DNA from: Nocardioides pantholopis
GTDB lineage: Bacteria; Actinomycetota; Actinomycetes; Propionibacteriales; Nocardioidaceae
DNA: 64,000 nucleotides
Direction of reading: 5' to 3'
Assembly (NCBI RefSeq): GCF_003710085.1
Contig: NZ_CP033324.1
Span: 2,915,501 to 2,979,500 of the forward strand
This document shows, piece after piece, positions 1 to 8,075 of the stretch (positions within the stretch are counted from its first letter, which is position 1; the number at the start of each line of letters is the position of its first letter). Position numbers and translations under genes: made by a program. Under the pieces are notes generated by a model. The model saw only the letters and a program-made list of their open reading frames with translations, was not told the DNA's origin and ran no database searches.

Positions 1-3000
1 GGGCGCAGCTGCGCCATGAACCGCGAGAGCTGGGTGAAGCGCTGCTCCAGCTCCTCCTCGCCCAGGTCGCGGCCGGTCCCGCGGGACAGCTCGCGCAGGT
101 CGCGCAGGAAGACCTGCACGTGCGCGGGCGCCAGCCGGCGCAGCCGGATCCGGAGCCGGTCCTTCTCCGCGCCGAACTCCAGGCGCCGCAGGATCGCGTT
201 GATCGGCTCCAGCCGGTCCTCGATCTCCTCCACCGACGCCGACATCGCGCCGGCCAGCGGCACCAGGTCCTGGCCGCTCCACTCGGTGAGCCGGCGCCGC
301 CACTCCGAGCGGCGCTGGGCCAGGCCGGTCGACTCGGCGTCGGCGAGGATCCGCGCGAAGTCCGGGTAGGACTCGGCGGTCGTGCCGAGGTTCGGGTCGG
401 CCCAGTGCAGCTGGTAGGCGCGGAAGATCGCCGACAGCTCCCGGTCGACCTGCTCGATCTCGAACTGGGCGCCGGAGACCGCCGACGACAGCCGGGCCTG
501 CAGGCGCCCCGAGCTCTCGTGGAACCGGTCCAGGTCCTCGGGGTCGTCGGGTGCGGCCGCCTCGGCGAACTCGGCGTCCAGCCGGACCGCCTGCTCGTCG
601 TCGAGCGTGACAGTCCCGGAGCGCTCGATGCGCTCCAGCTCGTCGTTGACGAGGTCCTCGGAGTCCACGAGCTCGGCGTGCTCGGCGTCCAGGCGGTTGC
701 GGCGCTCGCCGAGCTGGTAGCGCTGCCGGCGGGCCTCCTCCAGCCGCCCGGAGAGCTCCTCGATCTGGCCCTCGAGGGTGCTGAGCCGGTCGTCGGTCGA
801 GAGGATCTCGGTGCGCCGCCGGTCCAGGTCGGCGATCCGCGCCTCGCAGGCCGCGACGTCGACGTCGTCGAAGCCCTGCGTGCGGACCGCGTCGTACGCC
901 GCCCGGCGCCGCTCCAGCAGTCGGGTGGCGTTCTCGACGTCCTCCAGGCGGGTGTCCAGCTCGTCGAGCCGCTCGGCCAGCGACGCCAGCTCGGCGTCGA
1001 TCTCGGCGAGCGCGTCGGCGTTGGAGAAGCCGATGATGTTGCGCTGCTCGCCGCGACCGTGGGAGCCGCGGCGTCCCTGCCGGGTCTGGCCGGCCAGGCT
1101 GACCCGGTAGCCGCCACCGGCGAGGTCCGCGGCGTCCTCGACGCACAGCGCGTTGCGGCCCGGCTCGGCGACGTGGCGCGCCACCCAGCCGCGGAACGGC
1201 GACTCGGCGAAGGCGAGCTTGCCGGCGACCCGCTCGGGATCGAGCAGGTCGGGCCCGGCCAGGCCCAGCTCCGCGCCCTCGAACGTGAGCCGGCCGCGCA
1301 GCCGCAGCGAGTCGATCGCTGTCGAGAACTGCTCGAGCTTCTCGGCCGGCACCAGCATCAGCCGCGCCGTCCCGGACAGCACTGTCTCGATCGCCTGGCG
1401 CCAGCGGGACTCCTCCGGCGCGACGTCGATGAGCTCGGCCACGAACGGCAGCTCGGTCAGCGACAGCCCGCTCGCGCGGGCCACCTCGCGGCGCAGCGCG
1501 TGCAGGTGCTCGGGCACCCGGCCCGAGCGGCCGGCGAGCGAGGCGCGCTCGCCCTGGAGCTCGGTACGGCGGGCCAGCAGCGGGTAGCGGGAGCCGACGA
1601 CCTCGTCGCGCTGCGCCACCAGGTCGGTGTCCGCGGGCTGCGCCAACCACTGCTCGGCGCGCCCGACGAGCGCGGTGAACGCCTCCCGGGAGGCGAGCAC
1701 GTCCTCGGGGTCGGCCGCCGCTGCCCCGTCCGCCTCCTCCAGCACCGCCAGCGCGGCCAACCGCTCCAGCAGCGTCTCGCGGCGGGCCCGGCGCTCCTCG
1801 AGCACCAGCCGCTCCCGCTCCAGGTCGGCGTCCAGGCGCTCGACGCCGGCGCCGCCCGCGGCGCGGTGCTGCTCCTTGGCGGCCTCGAGGTCGGCGTCCA
1901 GGGAGGTCACGGCGCGGTCGGCGGCCTGGAGCTCGTCGAGCACCGCCCGCCGGGCCTGGCGGTTGGCCTCCACGCCGGTGCTCAGCAGCCGGGCGTGGGT
2001 GCGCAGCAGCCACAGCCGCACCGGGGTGTCGCCGCTCGCGGTGACCCCGAACGCGTCCAGCTCCGCGGCGCGCTCGGTCGCGGCGACCCGGCGCGCGTGC
2101 AGGTCGGTGATCGGGCCGAGCAGCTCCAGCTTCTGCTCCTCGGTGCGCATCGCGGCGTACGCCGACTCCAGGTCGTCGAAGTGCTCGATGGCCCGGTCGG
2201 CGGCGGCGTAGGTCGCCGGCCGCTCCAGGACCATCTCCTTGTAGAGCTCATCGACGCTGCGCACCTGGTTGCCGGCCTGGATCCGGGCCAGCAGGCCCAG
2301 GGCCTTGGCGCCGTCGCCGTTCGCGCCGATGCCGAGGCGGGCGTAGAGGATCGCGGAGAACTCGGCGTACGTGCGGTGCACGCGCAGCCCGGGGTGCAGC
2401 TTCTTCAGCGTGTTGGCGTGGAAGCGGTCCGGGACCGCTGCCTCGAGGGCGGCGAGGTCGACCGGGGCGTCCAGCGTGGCCAGCTGCATCTGCACCTCGC
2501 CGGAGCGGGTCGCGCGCCGCGGCACGTAGTAGACGCGCAGCGCGGTGAACCGGCGGCCCTGGTCGTTGACGAACGTCATCGCGACCGCGCCCCAGGTGTC
2601 GCTTCCCTTGCCGCGCAGCAGCTGCTCGACCGGGCGGCCGGTGCGCGGGTCGTCGACGACGTCGACCGCGCCGCGCAGGTAGGAGAGCAGGTTGCGCTGG
2701 CCGGCCCCGCGCGCCCGGCCGGCGACGGCGTCGTTCGAGGCCCCGTTGAACTTCGTGTCCGAGGGCATCATCAGCGCCGTGTAGGCGTCGAGCACCGTGC
2801 TCTTGCCGACCCCGGAGGCGCCGGAGATCATCGTCGCGTCGCCGTGCAGGTCGACCGCGACGCTGCCGGAGAAGCCACCCCAGTTGACCAGCTGCAGCTG
2901 CTCGGCGCGCCACTGCAGGGTGTCGTCGGAGGGTGCCTGGACGATCGCCTCGACGAACAGGCCCTCGCCGGCGTCCTCGTCCTGGTCCTGGTCTGTTGGG

Positions 3001-3065
3001 TCGTACACGGTGTCGGTCACTGGGTCGGCCAGCTCGTCGGGGGTGGTCTCGTCGAGGTTCGTCAT
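1..3065 (-). CDS. jetC: JetC, SMC/MukB-like ATPase of a type I Wadjet system (3' end cut off by window edge)
   Basis: A continuous minus-strand frame runs from an ATG at 3065 to the left edge (1021 codons) with no stop. Residues 82-90 read GASGVGKST, a Walker A loop preceded by the LVNWGGFSG segment typical of SbcC/MukB-like ATPases. The middle is rich in E/R/L/A coiled coil (roughly residues 310-480 and 700-850). JetC homologues form the SMC motor of Wadjet, which compacts and helps cleave circular plasmid DNA. The C-terminal Walker B and signature motif lie outside the window. The start overlaps the jetB stop as ATGA, implying translational coupling. JetD (toprim nuclease) should follow beyond position 1. 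Family call is confident; completeness cannot be judged. Confidence 0.9.
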   Translation of the reverse strand, partial: MTNLDETTPDELADPVTDTVYDPTDQDQDEDAGEGLFVEAIVQAPSDDTLQWRAEQLQLVNWGGFSGSVAVDLHGDATMISGASGVGKSTVLDAYTALMMPSDTKFNGASNDAVAGRARGAGQRNLLSYLRGAVDVVDDPRTGRPVEQLLRGKGSDTWGAVAMTFVNDQGRRFTALRVYYVPRRATRSGEVQMQLATLDAPVDLAALEAAVPDRFHANTLKKLHPGLRVHRTYAEFSAILYARLGIGANGDGAKALGLLARIQAGNQVRSVDELYKEMVLERPATYAAADRAIEHFDDLESAYAAMRTEEQKLELLGPITDLHARRVAATERAAELDAFGVTASGDTPVRLWLLRTHARLLSTGVEANRQARRAVLDELQAADRAVTSLDADLEAAKEQHRAAGGAGVERLDADLERERLVLEERRARRETLLERLAALAVLEEADGAAAADPEDVLASREAFTALVGRAEQWLAQPADTDLVAQRDEVVGSRYPLLARRTELQGERASLAGRSGRVPEHLHALRREVARASGLSLTELPFVAELIDVAPEESRWRQAIETVLSGTARLMLVPAEKLEQFSTAIDSLRLRGRLTFEGAELGLAGPDLLDPERVAGKLAFAESPFRGWVARHVAEPGRNALCVEDAADLAGGGYRVSLAGQTRQGRRGSHGRGEQRNIIGFSNADALAEIDAELASLAERLDELDTRLEDVENATRLLERRRAAYDAVRTQGFDDVDVAACEARIADLDRRRTEILSTDDRLSTLEGQIEELSGRLEEARRQRYQLGERRNRLDAEHAELVDSEDLVNDELERIERSGTVTLDDEQAVRLDAEFAEAAAPDDPEDLDRFHESSGRLQARLSSAVSGAQFEIEQVDRELSAIFRAYQLHWADPNLGTTAESYPDFARILADAESTGLAQRRSEWRRRLTEWSGQDLVPLAGAMSASVEEIEDRLEPINAILRRLEFGAEKDRLRIRLRRLAPAHVQVFLRDLRELSRGTGRDLGEEELEQRFTQLSRFMAQLR

Positions 3066-3841
3066 GCCCGGGCCTCCCCGTCCTGGCCGTCCTGGCGCGC
3101 GGCCGGCTCGGCCGCGCCGAACAGCGGGTCCTCGACCGGCTCGGGGGCCGGGTCGTTGATCTCGCGCAGCGTCTCCAGCAGCTCGCGCAGCAGCTCCAGC
3201 GGCAGCAGCGACTCGACCGCGGCGCTGATCTCGAACCGCTCGTCGGTGGGGGCGCCGACCAGCAGGCCGGCCTTCTGGATCGACGCGACCGCGTTGCGGG
3301 CGCGCTTCTCGTCCCCGGCGACGTCGGTGGCGTGCGGCGGCCGGAAGCCCGCGACGTGGTCGACCAGGTCCTCGCGGTCCACGTGCACCCGCTCCTCCCC
3401 GGCCGCGGCAGCCTGGCGCAGCCGGTCGCGCAGGTGCACCAGCACGATCGTCTCCTCCCGGCTCCAGGCCGCGTCGTGCAGCAGGGTCGGGAACCGGGCG
3501 CCGGTCTCGGAGAAGGCCTGCCGCTTCCAGGCGACCTCGCGCACCGGGTCCACGTGCAGCTCGAGGAAGAGCTCGTTGAGGCGGCCGCGCAGGACCCGCT
3601 CGTGCTCGACCAGCGCCTGCCAGTCCCGCGGGTGGGTGCGGGCGCTGATGAACCGCTGTTTGAGCAGCGCCACCAGCGCGTGCCGCTCGGCGTACGCCAG
3701 GCCGCCCTCGTCGCCCTCGAAGAGCGAGACCGAGGCGGCCAGCTCCTCGACCTCGGGCTCGACCTCGCGGTCGGTCTCGCTGTCGGTCTCGCTGTCGGTC
3801 TCGCTGTCGGTCACGGGTGCGTGCTCGTCGGTGCTGGTCAT
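3062..3841 (-). CDS. jetB: JetB, DUF4194 family, KITE/MukE-like subunit of Wadjet
   Basis: 259 aa. The body from about residue 30 matches the DUF4194 pattern: a winged-helix-rich protein with the FEGDEGGLAYAERHALVALL and HVAGF-type segments, sized as usual for JetB (about 200-260 aa). In Wadjet this is the MukE-like partner that bridges the JetA kleisin and the JetC heads. The N-terminus is an acidic tail with three direct copies of TDSE encoded by a 12-bp tandem repeat. The ATG at 3841 overlaps the jetA stop (ATGA), and the gene's own stop overlaps jetC, so the three genes form a tightly coupled operon. Confidence 0.87.
   Translation of the reverse strand: MTSTDEHAPVTDSETDSETDSETDREVEPEVEELAASVSLFEGDEGGLAYAERHALVALLKQRFISARTHPRDWQALVEHERVLRGRLNELFLELHVDPVREVAWKRQAFSETGARFPTLLHDAAWSREETIVLVHLRDRLRQAAAAGEERVHVDREDLVDHVAGFRPPHATDVAGDEKRARNAVASIQKAGLLVGAPTDERFEISAAVESLLPLELLRELLETLREINDPAPEPVEDPLFGAAEPAARQDGQDGEARA
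3773..3812. repeat. 12-bp tandem repeat inside jetB
   Basis: Three perfect copies of GGTCTCGCTGTC (plus strand) followed by a partial fourth encode the repeated acidic TDSE of the JetB N-terminal tail. The unit is a multiple of three, so copy-number changes keep the frame. Confidence 0.85.
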
Positions 3842-5334
3842 CGCGGGTCCTCCGGGCGGGGACGGTCCAGGTCGGGGTCGGGCAGGGCGACGCGGGGCAC
3901 GGCGAACGTGCGCTGGGTGCCGTCGGGCCGGACGGTGCGGTAGAGCTCGCGCTCGCCGTCGACGGGCAGCTCGTGGTCGCCGGCCAGGTGCAGCAGCCCG
4001 AAGATCTCCACCGGACGGCGCAGCTCGGGCTCCAGGGAGTCGAAGAGCTCACCGAGGGTGGCCACCGGCTGCAGCGAGGTGAGCGCCGCGGCCAGCCGCT
4101 CGCGCAGCGCGGGGACCGACGGCCCGCCCTGCGCCATCAGCTCGGCGTACGACGGCGGGTTGGCCTCCGGCGGCGCGGTGGCGGCCAGCCGCTCCGGGCC
4201 GATGTGGTCGGCCGGGTCGTAGAAGCGCTCGCGCAGGTGCTCGACGTGGGCGCGGGCCGGCAGCAGCGGGAGCTCGACGACGGCGCGCGGTCCCGCCGTG
4301 CCGAGCCAGGTCATCAGCTCGGACTCGACCTGTCGCAGGGTCTGCTCGAGCTCGCGGTCGCGGGCGGCGTCGTGGGCGAGGATGTAGTCCTTGAGGGTGC
4401 TGGTGACCCGGGACCGCTGGGAGAGCACCCGGTCCAGGCCGTCGCGGATCAGCCGGACGGTGCCGCGCAGCTCGGCGCGCTCGGCATCGCCGAGGATGGT
4501 GTCGGCGAGCGGGTGCTCCAGCAGCGCGGTGAGGTCCTCGCGCAGCTGGCCGACCAGCGCCTCGTCGCGCAGCAGCGCGAAGGCGCCCTCGAAGGCCCGC
4601 CCCTCGGGAGTGGCGGTCATCAGCGCGTCGGCGCGGGCCAGGTAGTCGTCGATGACCTCGCCGGCCGGGCGGTCCTCGGCCCGGAACGAGGCGAGGATCT
4701 CGGCGCGGATCTCGGCGAACCGCTCCTCCACGCGGGCGAAGTCGCTGGGCAGGGCGGAGACCAGGAGCTGCAGCTCGGTGAAGCCCTCCGCCATGTAGTC
4801 GACGCTGGCGGGCTCCATCTCCTCGCCGTCGACGAGCCGGTCCCGCTCGTGGCGCAGCCGGGCGAGCTCGGCGTTGAGGATCGCGACCCGGGTGGTGCGG
4901 TCGGGGTTGGCCTCGCTGTTGAACCGGCGCACGGTCGAGAGCAGCGTGCCGATCCGGTGCTCGCTGAGCGTGGCCCGGTCCCGCGACAGCGTCTTGACCA
5001 GCTCCAGGGCCTGCTGGGCGTGCGAGGTCAGCGTGTAGACCTCGTGGCCCGCGTCGTCGAGGGAGCGGACCAGCCACTGCCCGCGCATCCAGCGTCCGCA
5101 CAGGTCCCGCCCGCTGCCCTGCGGGACGTCCTTCTCCCCCGCCAGCCGCAGCTCGGCGAGGTGGTCCTCGACCTGCGTGTGCAGCCGCCCGGTCGGCACC
5201 GGCCGGTTGTCGCGGCCGAAGGCCGCCCGGAAGACCGTGATCAGCACCGGCGCCTGGCGCTGGTGCAGCAGGGTCAGGGTGGGCTGCTCGAAGGCGCTGC
5301 GCACCCGGGCCAGCTCACCGGCCACCTCGCTCAT
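3838..5334 (-). CDS. jetA: JetA, DUF3375 family, kleisin/MukF-like subunit of Wadjet
   Basis: 498 aa, starting MSEVAGELARVRSAFEQPTL, which is the DUF3375 opening with an N-terminal winged-helix region (LLHQRQAPVLITVFRAAFG) followed by a long helical middle. JetA is the kleisin-like subunit of the Wadjet complex. I chose the ATG at 5334 because GGAGGGA sits 5-6 nt upstream; the open frame continues 20 codons further but without a ribosome site. First gene of the jetABC(D) operon; the next start overlaps its stop. The system is known to restrict plasmid transformation; activity here is inferred. Confidence 0.88.
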   Translation of the reverse strand: MSEVAGELARVRSAFEQPTLTLLHQRQAPVLITVFRAAFGRDNRPVPTGRLHTQVEDHLAELRLAGEKDVPQGSGRDLCGRWMRGQWLVRSLDDAGHEVYTLTSHAQQALELVKTLSRDRATLSEHRIGTLLSTVRRFNSEANPDRTTRVAILNAELARLRHERDRLVDGEEMEPASVDYMAEGFTELQLLVSALPSDFARVEERFAEIRAEILASFRAEDRPAGEVIDDYLARADALMTATPEGRAFEGAFALLRDEALVGQLREDLTALLEHPLADTILGDAERAELRGTVRLIRDGLDRVLSQRSRVTSTLKDYILAHDAARDRELEQTLRQVESELMTWLGTAGPRAVVELPLLPARAHVEHLRERFYDPADHIGPERLAATAPPEANPPSYAELMAQGGPSVPALRERLAAALTSLQPVATLGELFDSLEPELRRPVEIFGLLHLAGDHELPVDGERELYRTVRPDGTQRTFAVPRVALPDPDLDRPRPEDPR

Positions 5335-5434
5335 GCTCGTCCCTCCACGGGACGGGCCCGCTGCACCTGGCTGATCGACGCGACAGCATCCCATCCGGCT
5401 CCGGCGTACGCCGATTCGGGGGCGGGCCGAGGAC

Positions 5435-5508
5435 CTTGTAACGCGACGTTCGCTGCACTAGGCGCCCGTTGCAGCGGGCGCCTAGTCAGGCGAACGTCGC
5501 GTTACAAG
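5435..5508. repeat. 74-bp nested palindrome between the chorismate mutase gene and jetA
   Basis: Outer arms of 19 nt (5435-5453 and 5490-5508) are perfectly complementary, inner arms of 11 nt (5458-5468 and 5475-5485) also; they are separated by symmetrical 4-nt internal loops (TGCA/TCAG) and a 6-nt apical loop. There is no T-run, so it is not a canonical terminator. It could be a REP/MITE-like dispersed element, or a terminator for the chorismate mutase gene upstream on the minus strand. Confidence 0.85.
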
Positions 5509-5572
5509 CGGGCGGGCGCCAACAGGCGCGGCGGCCAGCCCCCCGCCGTACGCCGCGCGCCCGGCGCGGGCC

Positions 5573-5887
5573 TCAGCTGCCCGCGGCCCGCTTGATCGAC
5601 TGGTGGTTGCGGATGACCTCGTCGATGACCAGCGCGAGGAACTTCTCGGCGAACTGCGGGTCCAGGCCGGAGCTGTGGGCGAGCTCGCGCAGCCGGGCGA
5701 TCTGCACGGCCTCGCGCTGCGGGTCGGCGGGCGGCATGCCGGCCCGCGCCTTCAGCTCGCCGACCTCCTGGGTGCAGCGGAACCGCTCGGCCAGCAGGTG
5801 GACCAGGGCGGCGTCGAGGTTGTCGATGCTCGCGCGCAGCCGGGCGAGGTGGGCAACAGGGTCGTCGTCGGTCACGGCCTCATCCAA
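5573..5887 (-). CDS. Chorismate mutase, AroQ class (type II)
   Basis: 104 aa, all helical, with the AroQ pattern LRASIDNLDAALVHLLAERF followed by ELKAR and a C-terminal helix ending VIDEVIRNHQSIK. The enzyme converts chorismate to prephenate at the entry to phenylalanine and tyrosine synthesis, in the cytoplasm. Size fits a monofunctional intracellular AroQ domain. The start is uncertain: TTG at 5887 is the longest, GTG at 5875 is four codons in and preceded by GGATGAGG. It is monocistronic and reads toward the nested palindrome. No signal peptide is visible. Confidence 0.85.
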   Translation of the reverse strand: MDEAVTDDDPVAHLARLRASIDNLDAALVHLLAERFRCTQEVGELKARAGMPPADPQREAVQIARLRELAHSSGLDPQFAEKFLALVIDEVIRNHQSIKRAAGS

Positions 5888-6009
5888 GCACCGCGGGGTC
5901 GGCCGGGTGGCCGGGTGGTCCGTCTCGCGGACCGACGCACCCCCTTGCCGTGGTCGCCGTCACATGGTCTGCTGCGGCTACCTACTCGGAGGTAACGAAG
6001 GAGTCCCCT

Positions 6010-7224
6010 GTGCCCTCATCCCGCCTGACCGCAGCGCTGGCCGCACTGGCCACCGCCGTGCTCGTCCCCCTCGCCGCCGTCCCCGCCTCGGCCGAGGAGC
6101 TGCCGGCGTTCTACCAGGCCCCGGCCACGCTCCCGGCCGCCAACGGCGACCTGGTCCGCAGCGAGCCGATGCGCTTCCTGCTCGACCCCGCCGGGGCCAG
6201 CCGGGTCGCCGTGACCTCGACCCGGGTGCTCTACCGCTCCACCGACCGCACCGGCGAGCCGATCGCGGTCTCCGGCTCGGTCTTCGTGCCGAAGGCGCGC
6301 TGGGCCGGGCCCGGCCCGCGCCCGGTGATCGGGTACGCCGTGGGCACCCAGGGCATCGGCGACGACTGCGCGCCGTCGCGCCAGTTCAGCGAGGGCCTGG
6401 AGTACGAGGGCGTCTTCATGTCCGGCCTGCTCGCCCGCGGCTACGCGATCGCGATGACCGACTACGAGGGCCTCGGCACCGCCGGGATGCACACCTACAT
6501 GGACCGGGAGTCCCAGGGCCACGCCGTGCTGGACGCGGTCCGGGCCGCCCAGCGGCTGCCCGGCTCCGGGCTCTCGGCGGCCAGCCCGGTCGGGCTCTAC
6601 GGCTACTCCCAGGGTGGCGCCGGCAGCGCGTCGGCGGCCGAGCTGGCCCCGACGTACGCCCCCGAGCTGAAGGTGAAGGGCGCCGTCGCAGGCGCCGTGC
6701 CGGCCGACCTGACCGCGCTGCCCGGCGCGATCGACAGCAGCATCTTCACCGAGTTCCTCTGGTTCGCGATCGCCGGCCAGACCGCGAGCTACGGCGTCGA
6801 CATCGACCCCTACCTCAACGACGCCGGCCGGGCGCTGTACGCCGAGATCGCCGACGACTGCGTCTTCGACCTGTTCAACGCCGCCTTCCGCAGCTCCGAG
6901 GACTACACAGCCGACGGCGTCAGCCTCGGCGGGCTGATCGCCCGCGAGCCGTTCCGCACGATGATCGACGACCAGCGCATCGGCCGCCGGGCGCCGGCCG
7001 TGCCGGTCCTGGTCACCCACAGCCTGCTCGACGACGTCGTGCCGTACCGGGTCGGGAAGCAGCTGGCCAAGGACTGGTGCGCCGGTGGCGCCACGGTGCG
7101 ACTGAGCACCAACGCCAGCCCCGGGCACATCGGCGGGATGCTCAACAACGCCGCCGAGGTCTACGGCTACCTCGAGGCCCGGTTCGCCGGGGTCCCGGCC
7201 GTCAGCTCGTGCCGGCGGCTGTGA
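6010..7224 (+). CDS. Secreted lipase / alpha-beta hydrolase (secretory lipase family)
   Basis: 404 aa. The GTG at 6010 follows AAGGAG by 7 nt and opens a signal peptide (hydrophobic core about residues 8-22, cleavage after ASA near residue 28). The body matches the actinobacterial/fungal secretory lipase family (PF03583-like): oxyanion region PVIGYAVGTQG, nucleophile elbow GYSQGG with Ser200, an Asp in LLDDVVP and a His in SPGHIGG near the C-terminus. It probably hydrolyses extracellular acylglycerols or esters; the substrate cannot be read from sequence. It stands alone upstream of an SDR gene 28 nt away, which may be co-transcribed. Confidence 0.85.
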   Translation: MPSSRLTAALAALATAVLVPLAAVPASAEELPAFYQAPATLPAANGDLVRSEPMRFLLDPAGASRVAVTSTRVLYRSTDRTGEPIAVSGSVFVPKARWAGPGPRPVIGYAVGTQGIGDDCAPSRQFSEGLEYEGVFMSGLLARGYAIAMTDYEGLGTAGMHTYMDRESQGHAVLDAVRAAQRLPGSGLSAASPVGLYGYSQGGAGSASAAELAPTYAPELKVKGAVAGAVPADLTALPGAIDSSIFTEFLWFAIAGQTASYGVDIDPYLNDAGRALYAEIADDCVFDLFNAAFRSSEDYTADGVSLGGLIAREPFRTMIDDQRIGRRAPAVPVLVTHSLLDDVVPYRVGKQLAKDWCAGGATVRLSTNASPGHIGGMLNNAAEVYGYLEARFAGVPAVSSCRRL

Positions 7225-7252
7225 TGCGGCGGTCCGCCCCGGGGGTGCGGCC

Positions 7253-8053
7253 ATGACTCCCGGCTCCCCCCAGGACACCCGCACCGCACTCGTCACCGGC
7301 GCCGCCCGCGGCATCGGCCGGGCCACCGCCCAGGCCCTGCTCGACCGCGGCTGGCGGGTCGGCGCCTTCGACGTCGACCCGGCCGGCCTGGCCGACCTCG
7401 CCGGGTCCGGCGGGGCGGTGACCGGTGCGCTCGACGTCCGCGACGCCGACGGCTGGGCCGAGGCGCTGCGGACTACCTGCGGCGACGGGCCCCTCGACCT
7501 GCTGGTCAACAACGCCGGCGTGCTGGTCGCCGGTGCCTTCGAGGAGATCCCGCTCGAGCGCCAGCGGGCCCTGGTCGACGTCAACGTCACCGGGGTGCTC
7601 ACCGGCTGCCACGCCTCGTTCCCCCACCTGCGTCGCTCCCGGGCGGCGCTGGTCGTCAACCTCTGCTCGGCCTCGGCCATCTACGGCCAGCCCGAGCTGG
7701 CGACCTACTCGGCCACGAAGTTCGCCGTCCGGGGCCTGACCGAGGCGCTCGACCTGGAGTGGGCTCGGCACGGCATCGCCGTGCAGGCGCTGTGGCCGCT
7801 GTTCGTGGCCACCGCCATGGTCGACGGCGTCTCGACCGGCACCACCCGGTCCCTGGGCGTCCGGCTCTCCGAGCGCGACGTGGCCGAGGCCCTGCTGGCC
7901 CTGGTCGACGACCACGACGCCAGGCCCCGCCCCCGCGCGGTCGGCTCGCCGCACCACCCGGTGGGCCGGCAGGCCCGGCTGATGGCCGGCGCGTCCCAGG
8001 TCGCCCCGCACTGGATCAACCGGCTCACGACCCGGCTGCTGGCCCGCGACTGA
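7253..8053 (+). CDS. Short-chain dehydrogenase/reductase (SDR family)
   Basis: 266 aa. Classical SDR features: cofactor motif TGAARGIG at residues 15-22, an Asp-rich DVDP after the second strand suggesting NAD(H) preference, NNAG, and the active site YSATK (Tyr152, Lys156). The C-terminal tail is basic and extended. The substrate is unknown. The stop codon is the first base pairs of a hairpin shared with the convergent gene downstream. Confidence 0.88.
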   Translation: MTPGSPQDTRTALVTGAARGIGRATAQALLDRGWRVGAFDVDPAGLADLAGSGGAVTGALDVRDADGWAEALRTTCGDGPLDLLVNNAGVLVAGAFEEIPLERQRALVDVNVTGVLTGCHASFPHLRRSRAALVVNLCSASAIYGQPELATYSATKFAVRGLTEALDLEWARHGIAVQALWPLFVATAMVDGVSTGTTRSLGVRLSERDVAEALLALVDDHDARPRPRAVGSPHHPVGRQARLMAGASQVAPHWINRLTTRLLARD

Positions 8054-8075
8054 CCGGTCCGGCGGGACCGGTCAG
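8050..8075. terminator. Bidirectional hairpin containing both stop codons
   Basis: Arms CTGACCGGTCC (8050-8060) and GGACCGGTCAG (8065-8075) are perfect complements around a GGCG loop. The SDR stop (TGA, 8051-8053) lies in the left arm and the stop of the convergent GH9 gene (8072-8074) in the right arm. No T-run follows on either side. Confidence 0.7.

Noticed and set aside
120..4082. Very long plus-strand open frame antisense to jetC, jetB and the end of jetA
   Set aside because: Low-complexity Val/Leu/Gly/Arg composition typical of the opposite strand of GC-rich genes; the minus strand carries recognisable domains.
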